Origin: an uncultured Oscillospiraceae bacterium
GTDB lineage: Bacteria > Bacillota > Clostridia > Oscillospirales > Oscillospiraceae
DNA length: 37,175 bases
Direction of reading: 5' to 3'
NCBI GenBank assembly: GCA_904420145.1
Contig: CAJFUI010000103.1
Coordinates: forward strand, 1-37,175
The notes below the pieces were generated by a model. It ran no database searches and was not told where the DNA came from. It saw nothing but the letters and a program-made list of their open reading frames with translations. Shown one piece after another: positions 30,505 through 37,175 of the stretch (position 1 is its first letter; each line of letters opens with the position of its first letter). The position numbers were made by a program, and so were the translations under genes.

Positions 30505-30533
30505 TTGACCCCGGTAAGAAAATAGCGTATGAT
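30505..30533 (+). promoter_or_regulatory. Sigma-A promoter of the xpaC-telA operon
   Basis: TTGACC (30505-30510), a 17-nt spacer and TATGAT (30528-30533), 33 nt upstream of the xpaC start. Both boxes match at 5 of 6 positions. Confidence 0.8.
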
Positions 30534-30566
30534 AACCCCATAAAAGTATACTTTGGAGGCGGTTTT

Positions 30567-31262
30567 ATGGAGAAGACAACGCGCAGATCCGTGGCCCCCT
30601 ACTACGGCGTAGCGGCGGTTTGGATCCTCTATGCCCTGTTCTTCCCGCTGTACGCGGTGGGACATTTTCTGATCGCCGCGTTCTTGTCCGCCGGGGTGTT
30701 TCTGCTGCTGCGGGCGGTGTGCCCGGATGTGGAGGTGTCGGTGCCAAAGGCGCCGGAGCCGGAGGAGCAGCCCACAGGCAATGCGGAGCTGGACAAAATG
30801 ATCAAGGACGGGAAGCTGGCCCTCTCCGAGATGAAGCGCCTCAACGACGCCATCGCCGACGAGAAGATCTCCGCCCAGATCGACCGGCTGGAGGCCGTCA
30901 CAGGGCGGATTTTTGCCCAGGTGAAGGCGGAGCCGGAGAAGCTGCCCCAGATCCGCCGCTTTATGGACTACTATCTGCCCACCACCCTGAAGCTGCTCAA
31001 CGCCTATGACCGCATGGGCGCCGCCGGCGTGGCCGGGGAGAATATCAGCGGCACCATGCGGCGGGTGGAGGAGATCATGGACACCATCGTCGCCGCCTTT
31101 GAGAAGCAGCTGGACGCCCTCTTCGGCAGCGAGGCTATGGACATCTCCAGCGACATCACCGTGCTGGAGACCATGCTGGCCCGGGAGGGATTGGCCGGGG
31201 AGCATATGGAGGCGGAGACCACCAAAAACGCCGACGGCAGCGACATCGATCTGAAGCTGTAA
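30567..31262 (+). CDS. xpaC: XpaC-family protein (5-bromo-4-chloroindolyl phosphate hydrolysis protein)
   Basis: The 231-residue protein has two close membrane segments at the N-terminus (about 12-50, YYGVAAVWILYALFFPLYAV) and a soluble helical domain (about 70-215) with MRRVEEIMDTIVAAFEKQLDALF. It fits the XpaC family, named after an old enzymatic screen; the real role is unclear. xpaC next to telA is a common Firmicutes pairing and is thought to belong to envelope-stress or toxic-compound responses. ATG 30567 has GGAGG 7 nt upstream. Confidence 0.85.
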   Translation: MEKTTRRSVAPYYGVAAVWILYALFFPLYAVGHFLIAAFLSAGVFLLLRAVCPDVEVSVPKAPEPEEQPTGNAELDKMIKDGKLALSEMKRLNDAIADEKISAQIDRLEAVTGRIFAQVKAEPEKLPQIRRFMDYYLPTTLKLLNAYDRMGAAGVAGENISGTMRRVEEIMDTIVAAFEKQLDALFGSEAMDISSDITVLETMLAREGLAGEHMEAETTKNADGSDIDLKL

Positions 31263-31334
31263 AGCTGCGGCCGGATAGATAGCCCCACGGAAGTTTGCTT
31301 TCCCAATGTGGCGGAAGGAAAGGAGCACGGTGCC

Positions 31335-31865
31335 ATGGAACGGACGAGATCCCAGTGGCTTCGGTGGCTGATGCTGGTTGTGGCGGTTGGAAGCTGCTGG
31401 TCTATTTGGCAGAAGGTGGACCTGTATCACCGCCTCGCGGCGGGGGAGATCTTCTCGCCGGAGATTTTAGAGGAGATCGGATGGGAGTTCTGGATCTCCT
31501 GCGCCACAAGGGGGGCGCTGGCCCTGATCTTCTTCTATCAGGGGATTTTTTGGAGGCAGGAGAAGACTGCCCGGTACGCCCTGCGGGGCGGGGTGTTCCT
31601 TTCGGCTTTGACCCTTCTGTGGGTGCTTTGCTGCCTGCTTGCGCCTTGGGAGAGGGGAACTTGGGAGAAAAAAGAATGGCTGCCATGGCTGCTTCTGCTG
31701 CTGGCCATGGCGGGCGGGGCGGCTTTTTCTTGGCGGCAGTATTTCTGCCGGCGCCGGAGCGAAGCGGCGGCAGCCCCAGAAGAGGGGGGCTTTGCCCCCG
31801 CCGCAAAAGGCATGGCTGAATTAGGCGGCAAAAAAACAGAGACAGACGATCAAACTTTATCATAG
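31335..31865 (+). CDS. Multi-pass membrane protein between xpaC and telA
   Basis: No family is recognised. The 176-residue protein has about four hydrophobic segments (WLRWLMLVVAVGSCWSIW, then around 60, 85 and 115) and a hydrophilic C-terminus. ATG 31335 has AAAGGAG 9 nt upstream, preferred over a GTG at 31308. It is preceded by a 72-nt gap and followed by telA after 15 nt, so it is part of the operon and may work with XpaC and TelA. Confidence 0.7.
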   Translation: MERTRSQWLRWLMLVVAVGSCWSIWQKVDLYHRLAAGEIFSPEILEEIGWEFWISCATRGALALIFFYQGIFWRQEKTARYALRGGVFLSALTLLWVLCCLLAPWERGTWEKKEWLPWLLLLLAMAGGAAFSWRQYFCRRRSEAAAAPEEGGFAPAAKGMAELGGKKTETDDQTLS

Positions 31866-31880
31866 ACGGAGGAAGCAACC

Positions 31881-33044
31881 ATGAGCGACAACGCGAATCA
31901 AATGCCTGAGCTGACCTTGACCCCCAACGCCGCCGCGGAGGTGCCCCAGTTGGTGCTGGGGAGCGAGCCCCCCGCCGCTGAGGCGGAGAAGAAGGAAGTG
32001 GAGCCGGTGAAGCTGGACGACTCCATGCTCACCGACGCGGAGAAGAAGATGGTGGACGATTTTTCCCAGAAGATCGACATCAGCGACAGCCAGATGATCC
32101 TCGAGTACGGCTCCGCCGCCCAGAAGAGTGTGGCCTCCTTCTCGGAGAACGCCCTCAGCAAGGTGCGCAACAAGGACCTTGGCGAGGTGGGGGACACCCT
32201 AACGGAGTTGGTGGTGGAGCTCAAGGACTTCGGCGAGGAGGAAGAGAAGAAGGGCCTGTTCGGCCTGTTCAAAAAGGCCGGCAACAAGCTGGAGACCATG
32301 AAGGCCCAGTACGGCAAGGCTGAGGAGAGCGTGGAAAAGATCGCCCGGGAGCTGGAGCAGCACCAGATCGCCCTGATGAAGGACATCGCCATGTTCGACC
32401 AGATGTATGAGCTGAACCTGAAGTACTACAAGGAGCTGACCATGTATATCCTGGCCGGCAAGAAGAAGCTGGAGCAGGTCCGCACCACCGAGCTGGAGGA
32501 GCTGCGGAAAAAGGCGGAGGCCTCCGGCACCTCGGAGGACGCGCAGGCCTATAACGACCTGGTGCAGATGTGCGACCGCTTTGAGAAGAAGCTCCACGAT
32601 TTGGAGCTGACGCGGATGATCTCCATCCAGATGGGTCCCCAGACCCGGATGCTCCAGAACAACGACACGCTGATGGTGGAGAAGATTCAGAGCTCCTTAG
32701 TGAACACCATCCCCCTGTGGAAGAGCCAGATGGTGCTGGCTCTGGGCCTCGAGAACAGCCGCAAGGCTACCGCTGCCCAGAGCGCCGTCACTGAGGCCAC
32801 CAACGAGATGCTGAAGAAAAACGCTGACATGCTGAAGATGGGCACCGTGGCCGCCGCCAAGGAGGCCGAGCGGAGCATCGTGGACATTGAGACCCTCCAG
32901 CACACCAATCAGCAGCTGATCTCCACCTTGGACGAGGTGATCCAGATCCAGAAGGACGGCGCCCAGAAGCGCCGCGAGGCGGAAGCGGAGCTGGGCAAGA
33001 TCGAGGGCGAGCTGAAGGCGAAGCTCTTAGAGCTGCGGAGCTGA
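31881..33044 (+). CDS. telA: TelA-family toxic anion resistance protein
   Basis: The 387-residue protein is soluble and mostly helical. It has an acidic N-terminus, then a TelA domain from about 55 on: QMILEYGSAAQKSVASFSE, NKDLGEVGDTLTELVVEL, MFDQMYELNLKYYKELTMYI, then TRMISIQMGPQTRMLQNND and LVNTIPLWKSQMVLALG. Members were linked to tellurite and lantibiotic resistance; mechanism is unknown. Its last 16 codons recur at 33209-33256. The start has GGAGG at good spacing. Confidence 0.93.
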   Translation: MSDNANQMPELTLTPNAAAEVPQLVLGSEPPAAEAEKKEVEPVKLDDSMLTDAEKKMVDDFSQKIDISDSQMILEYGSAAQKSVASFSENALSKVRNKDLGEVGDTLTELVVELKDFGEEEEKKGLFGLFKKAGNKLETMKAQYGKAEESVEKIARELEQHQIALMKDIAMFDQMYELNLKYYKELTMYILAGKKKLEQVRTTELEELRKKAEASGTSEDAQAYNDLVQMCDRFEKKLHDLELTRMISIQMGPQTRMLQNNDTLMVEKIQSSLVNTIPLWKSQMVLALGLENSRKATAAQSAVTEATNEMLKKNADMLKMGTVAAAKEAERSIVDIETLQHTNQQLISTLDEVIQIQKDGAQKRREAEAELGKIEGELKAKLLELRS

Positions 33045-33076
33045 TAAGGAGAGCGGGGGAGTTTTTGCCCAGCTCT

Positions 33077-33320
33077 GCGGCGACCGCCGCATCGCCCCGA
33101 AAGGGGCGTCCAAGGGGTTGCGGAGCAAAACCTTACCGCAGGCGGGCTTTGCCCGCCGAGGAAGTGAAATGACAGGGCTCCCGCCCGATGGGACATCGGG
33201 TGGGACACAAGATCGAGGGCGAGCTGAAGGCGAAGCTTCTCGAGCTGAGGCGCTGAGACGCCGGCGGGCCCGAAGGCCGGCCGATGGGGCCTCCGGGGGA
33301 CAGATTTACAGTCTGCCCCC
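33077..33320 (+). other. String of short hairpins between telA and the TPM gene
   Basis: No gene is supported in 33045-33382. Perfect hairpins follow one another: gcggcg / cgccgc (33077-33090), cgcccc-gaaa-ggggcg with a GAAA tetraloop (33093-33108), ggcgggc / gcccgcc (33141-33157), cccgatg / catcggg (33184-33200) and ggggg / ccccc (33295-33320). None has a T-tract. A copied telA 3' end lies among them. Confidence 0.6.
33209..33256 (+). repeat. Duplicated 3' end of telA
   Basis: The last 16 codons of telA (32997-33044) recur here, encoding KIEGELKAKLLELRR and a stop. The first 29 nt are identical; the rest differs mostly by synonymous changes and ends RR instead of RS. Upstream sequence is unlike telA, so this is an isolated tail, a remnant of a second telA or of a tandem duplication. 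Confidence 0.75.
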
Positions 33321-33382
33321 TAAGGAGGAACGGCCGCCGCTTAGCAGGAGGGCGCTTGGCATCCCACAAAAGGAGGAGTTTG

Positions 33383-34363
33383 ATGAAAGTATTTCAGAAG
33401 AAGGGCGTCGCCATTTTGGTGATGGTGCTGGCCATCGCGGCCGCCTCCGCCTGGGGACTGAGCCGCCGGCCCGCTGTTGTTGTGCCGGACGGCGGGGATG
33501 CGCTGGACACCTCGTTGTCCACGGCCTACTATGAGCAGTACATCGTGGATGAGGCAGGTGTACTGTCGGCCAAGACGGAGCAGTCCCTCTCCCTCTACAA
33601 CGCCAACTGGGACGATTGGAGCGGCAGCATTATGGCGGTGGTGACAGTGCGCTCTGCTGCGGGTGGCGCCGAAGATGCGGCGTGGGACTGGTTTGACAGA
33701 ATAGAGTTGGGGACGAATGACGCCCTCCTGCTCCTTGACACGGGAACAGGGGAATACAGCGTGGCGGCCTCCGGAGGCTTTTATGACCGGTTGGCCAGCC
33801 AAGCGGGCAGCTTTGTGGACACCTGTCTCTATGAATCCGTACAGGCGGGAGACTACGATACAGCGGCGCTGAACCTCTTTGCCAACGTCCATCTGCTCTT
33901 CCGTGACAACGGCTACAGCGCCGGCGGCTTTACCGCGGTGGCGCTCCTTGTGCCGGTGGTAGTGCTTCTGATTATACTGCTGTGCCTGTTTACCATGATT
34001 GACCAGATGCGCTACAACACGTGGTACCGCCGCTACGGGACTATACCTGTGCCCCCGGTGATCTACCGGCCCATCCTCTGGTGGCACCGTCCCGGCGGGG
34101 CATGGTTTCGCCGGCAAGGGGTTCCCCGTCCGCCCAGACCGCCCTATTCTCCGCATGGCGGATTCTTTGGGGGACGTCCTCCCATGGGCGGTGGATCCAG
34201 GCCCTCCGGCGGCAGCCGGGGCAGCTTCGGTGGGGGCGTCCGTACAGGCTCCTTTGGCGGCTCCCGGGGCGGCTCTTTCGGTGGGAGCAGCCGCCGAGGC
34301 AGCTTTGGCGGCCGCCGCGGCGGAGGCGGCCGCCGGGGCTCCTTTGGCGGCCGGCGCAGATAA
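33383..34363 (+). CDS. TPM-domain membrane protein with Gly/Arg/Ser-Phe-rich tail
   Basis: The 326-residue protein has an N-terminal signal or membrane segment (about 7-26). A TPM-type extracytoplasmic domain follows (about 50-175, YIVDEAGVLSAKTEQSLSLYN, TNDALLLLDTGTGEYSV). Then come a second membrane segment (about 184-206, FTAVALLVPVVVLLIILLCLF) and a tail of about 115 residues rich in Pro, then in Gly, Arg, Ser and Phe with repeated GSFGG. TPM proteins (YgcG-like) usually end in a Gly/Ser tail; the many arginines are unusual. ATG 33383 has AAAGGAGG 6 nt upstream. Function is unknown; position suggests a role with TelA. Confidence 0.8.
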   Translation: MKVFQKKGVAILVMVLAIAAASAWGLSRRPAVVVPDGGDALDTSLSTAYYEQYIVDEAGVLSAKTEQSLSLYNANWDDWSGSIMAVVTVRSAAGGAEDAAWDWFDRIELGTNDALLLLDTGTGEYSVAASGGFYDRLASQAGSFVDTCLYESVQAGDYDTAALNLFANVHLLFRDNGYSAGGFTAVALLVPVVVLLIILLCLFTMIDQMRYNTWYRRYGTIPVPPVIYRPILWWHRPGGAWFRRQGVPRPPRPPYSPHGGFFGGRPPMGGGSRPSGGSRGSFGGGVRTGSFGGSRGGSFGGSSRRGSFGGRRGGGGRRGSFGGRRR

Positions 34364-34424
34364 GGATATGCAGATAACAGATATAGGAATGGTCCCTGCT
34401 AAGGGTTGGCCGGGATGAAATCAG

Positions 34425-34461
34425 AAGGACAGCGGTGCGCGCAGTGCCGCTGTCCTTTTTC
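34425..34461 (+). terminator. Terminator after the TPM gene
   Basis: 11-bp stem (aaggacagcgg / ccgctgtcctt) followed by TTTCT, giving a run of five T overlapping the stem end. Confidence 0.8.
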
Positions 34462-34522
34462 TGCTCTGCTGAAGTTTTAACCGGAATTTACAAATTGTTA
34501 AAAGACCACGAACCGGAAACCA

Positions 34523-34551
34523 TTGACAAGTGCCGCTTAAGGTGATACACT
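34523..34551 (+). promoter_or_regulatory. Sigma-A promoter of the hrcA operon
   Basis: Perfect TTGACA (34523-34528), a 17-nt spacer and TACACT (34546-34551), directly before the CIRCE element. Confidence 0.85.
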
Positions 34552-34555
34552 CTGT

Positions 34556-34582
34556 TTAGCACTCGGAAAGAAGGAGTGCTAA
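34556..34582 (+). promoter_or_regulatory. CIRCE operator
   Basis: TTAGCACTC, nine bases, GAGTGCTAA: an exact match to the HrcA-binding consensus. It covers the start of the transcript, so HrcA should repress hrcA-grpE-dnaK when unstressed and release it on heat shock. Confidence 0.97.
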
Positions 34583-34593
34583 AGGAGCGGCCT

Positions 34594-35664
34594 ATGGAAT
34601 TGACGCCACGGAAAAAGGAAATATTGAAAGTGGTGATCGAGAACTATATCTCCACAGCCGAGCCCATCGGCTCCAAGGCCATCGCGGCGCAGATGAGCAG
34701 CAACGTCAGCAGCGCCACCGTCCGCAACGAGCTGGCAGATTTGGTGGAGATGGGCTATTTGGAACAGCCCCACACCTCCGCCGGAAGGATTCCCTCCCCC
34801 AAGGGCTACCGGCTCTATGTCAACGAGCTCATGGAGCAGCGGGCGTTGAGCCTGCAGGAGACGGAGGAGATCAACCAGGCCCTGCAGATGAAGATGCAGG
34901 AGCTGGACGGGGTGATTTCCAAGGCCGGACAGATGGCGGCGGCGCTGGTGAACTACCCGGCCTACGCCATGGCTGGCGTCAAGACGGAGGTGGCGGTGCA
35001 GCGGTTTGATCTGCTGAGTGTGGACGAGAGAAGCTTTATCGCCGTGGTGATGACCGAGGACAGCCGGGTGAAAAGCCGGCTGCTCCACACGGAGATGGCG
35101 GTGTCGCCTGACGAGCTCTCCGCCCTTGCGGCGCTGCTCAACGCCCACTTTACCCATCTCCATATTGCAGAGATGAACCAGCGGCTGATGTCCCTCTCTT
35201 CCCAGACCTCGCCGTCTCTCTTTATGACGCTGAATTTAGTGGTGGAGTACGCCGCCGATGTGCTGGAGGGCAGCGAGAAGAACCGGGCGGTTACCGCCGG
35301 CGCCAACAACATTTTGAAGCTGCCGGAGTTTCGGGACGTGGATAAGGCCCATGAGCTTATGAGCTTCATGGTGGAGAATCCCGAGGATCTGCCGGTGCCC
35401 GCCAACGGTAAAAGCATGCAGATCCTGATTGGACCGGAGAATGTCAATGAGGCCCTGAAGGATACCAGTGTGGTGGTGGCCAGCTACGATATTGGGGACA
35501 ATATGCGGGGGTTGATCGGCGTGGTCGGCCCCACTCGGATGGACTACGCCACCGTGGCCGCCCGGCTGAGCTACTTTGCCGAGGGATTGACCAAAATGTT
35601 TGGGAAACCGGAAGAAAAAAAGGAGGGCCTTCTGCCAAAGCCTAAGGAGGAAAACGAAGGATGA
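34594..35664 (+). CDS. hrcA: Heat-inducible transcription repressor HrcA
   Basis: The 356-residue repressor has an N-terminal winged helix (ELTPRKKEILKVVIENYI, then SSATVRNELADLVEMGYLEQ and HTSAGRIPSPKGYRLYVN), a dimerisation region and a C-terminal part ending GLIGVVGPTRMDYATVAA. It binds CIRCE and needs GroEL to stay active in known systems. ATG 34594 has AAAGGAG 6 nt upstream; an in-frame GTG at 34576 lies inside CIRCE. The stop overlaps the grpE start (ATGA). Confidence 0.98.
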   Translation: MELTPRKKEILKVVIENYISTAEPIGSKAIAAQMSSNVSSATVRNELADLVEMGYLEQPHTSAGRIPSPKGYRLYVNELMEQRALSLQETEEINQALQMKMQELDGVISKAGQMAAALVNYPAYAMAGVKTEVAVQRFDLLSVDERSFIAVVMTEDSRVKSRLLHTEMAVSPDELSALAALLNAHFTHLHIAEMNQRLMSLSSQTSPSLFMTLNLVVEYAADVLEGSEKNRAVTAGANNILKLPEFRDVDKAHELMSFMVENPEDLPVPANGKSMQILIGPENVNEALKDTSVVVASYDIGDNMRGLIGVVGPTRMDYATVAARLSYFAEGLTKMFGKPEEKKEGLLPKPKEENEG

Positions 35665-36227
35665 GTAAGAAAGAAAATACCGCTCCCATAGAGGAGCAGG
35701 ATACCCCCGCCGCTGCGGCCGAGGAGGCTGTGCCGTCGGAAAATGCCGAGGTGACCGAGACCTACACCGTCACCAAGGAGGAGATGGAAAAGATGGAGAA
35801 CTTGGCCGAGCAGCTGAGCAATCTCAATGACCAGCATCTCCGGCTGATGGCGGAATATGATAACTACAGAAAGCGGACCCAGAAGGAGAAGGAGAATATC
35901 TATCAGGACGCGAAGATCGACACCCTCTCCAAATTCCTCGAGGTCTATGACAACTTAGAGCGGGCGGTCTCCCAAGAGGGGGACGAGGACAACGTCCACA
36001 AGAAGGGTATGGAGATGATCTTCCACCAGCTGCAGGGCATCCTGACCAAGCTGGGCGTCACCGTGCTGGATCCCAAGGGCGAGACCTTCGATCCGGAGAA
36101 GCACAACGCCGTGATGCACATTGAGGATGAGAATTTAGGGGAGAATGTGGTAGCCCAGGTCTTTCAGAAGGGGTTTCTGCTCGGAGACAGGGTGATCCGC
36201 TTCGCCGCGGTGCAGGTGGCAAACTAA
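35661..36227 (+). CDS. grpE: Nucleotide exchange factor GrpE
   Basis: GrpE releases ADP from DnaK. The 188-residue protein has an acidic disordered N-terminus (1-45), a long coiled coil (about 46-95, including LMAEYDNYRKRTQKEKEN) and the beta-rich C-terminal head with HNAVMHIEDENLGENVV and GFLLGDRVIRFAAVQV. It is translationally coupled to hrcA. Confidence 0.97.
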   Translation: MSKKENTAPIEEQDTPAAAAEEAVPSENAEVTETYTVTKEEMEKMENLAEQLSNLNDQHLRLMAEYDNYRKRTQKEKENIYQDAKIDTLSKFLEVYDNLERAVSQEGDEDNVHKKGMEMIFHQLQGILTKLGVTVLDPKGETFDPEKHNAVMHIEDENLGENVVAQVFQKGFLLGDRVIRFAAVQVAN

Positions 36228-36236
36228 ATGCATTTT

Positions 36237-36350
36237 CCAGCCGAACCCGCTGCGCTGGGCTTCGGCTGGAGGACACCAGTGACATCGGTCACTGGTGACG
36301 CCGCCCAAGGCGGCTGAGTCGAGGTGTTTTACCAAGGCACATGTCCTTGG
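36237..36350 (+). other. Four consecutive hairpins between grpE and dnaK
   Basis: ccagccgaa / ttcggctgg (36237-36269), caccagtgac-atcg-gtcactggtg (36274-36297), gccgcc-caa-ggcggc (36300-36314) and ccaagg / ccttgg (36332-36350) follow within 114 nt. None has a T-tract. In a heat-shock transcript they may separate mRNA halves by processing or stabilise the dnaK part. Confidence 0.65.
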
Positions 36351-36416
36351 AAAAATAAAAGAAAAAGCATATCCCAAAGAAATTTGTTAAAAATAAAAAT
36401 TTTTCTATAGATTTAG

Positions 36417-37175
<759 letters not shown>

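Noticed and set aside
33118-33534. 138-codon plus-strand frame across the telA tail duplicate and TPM start
   Set aside because: It has no ribosome binding site, overlaps hairpins and the TPM gene in another phase, and has Arg/Gly-rich content.
36384-36411. Promoter-like TTGTTA-16-TATAGA just before dnaK
   Set aside because: Transcription would start inside or after the dnaK ribosome binding site (36415-36420), leaving it incomplete. The AT-rich stretch is more likely unstructured leader.

Overview
The window is GC-rich, low in mobile genes and reads like the chromosome of a spore-forming anaerobic member of the Clostridia, most likely Oscillospiraceae (Flavonifractor, Oscillibacter or Lawsonibacter-like). 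The reasons are the sporulation genes (a SpoIIQ-type LytM protein, YabP, YabQ, a YabM/SpoVB-type flippase), a clostridial Rnf operon, HemZ, an HrcA/CIRCE heat-shock operon, DUF975 and XpaC/TelA proteins, AGGAGG-type ribosome binding sites and AT-rich sigma-A promoters in a GC-rich background. Family-level placement is inference. No tRNA, rRNA, CRISPR array, transposase or phage gene was seen.

Layout. 1-710: one copy of a roughly 0.5-kb non-coding structured repeat, then the prfB promoter. 711-1835: prfB (+). 1977-3531: spoIIQ-like and hpf (-), each with its own promoter and terminator. 3532-4480: a possible small RNA and a second copy of the repeat. 4481-7937 (-): flippase, hup, S4 protein (RqcP/YabO), yabP, yabQ and divIC, the conserved clostridial sporulation/division cluster. 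8077-16689 (-): the recJ - rel - small membrane protein - dtd - MBL hydrolase - hemZ - nucleoside kinase - zinc-ribbon protein run, behind a strong promoter. 17093-20230: a 57-residue YtxH-like protein, a histidine phosphatase/GNAT-like fusion, a zinc-ribbon membrane protein and a patatin. 20265-22543 (-): five small membrane proteins of unknown function. 22817-24818 (-): DUF975 protein, sigma factor and DUF4367-like anti-sigma candidate. 25196-30289 (+): rnfCDGEAB. 30567-34363 (+): xpaC, membrane protein, telA, TPM-domain protein. 34594-37175 (+): hrcA, grpE, dnaK (cut by the window end).

Functional links. Rnf couples ferredoxin oxidation to NAD+ reduction and ion pumping. recJ-rel-dtd-MBL-hemZ is a housekeeping block, probably one long transcript. 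The Yab proteins and the SpoIIQ-like protein act in spore formation; the latter has a good sigma-F-like promoter. HrcA should repress its own operon through a perfect CIRCE.

Most unusual signals: the two-copy structured repeat, whose hairpin arms differ between copies while base pairing is kept; a perfect 18-bp hairpin that buries the yabP ribosome binding site; a terminator-like hairpin in the rnf leader; local duplications (a telA 3' end, the 5' end of a membrane-protein gene, a sigma-gene fragment inside a terminator); a probable frameshift in a small membrane-protein gene; a yabQ frame running over 200 nt into divIC; and an RF2 gene without the usual programmed frameshift.
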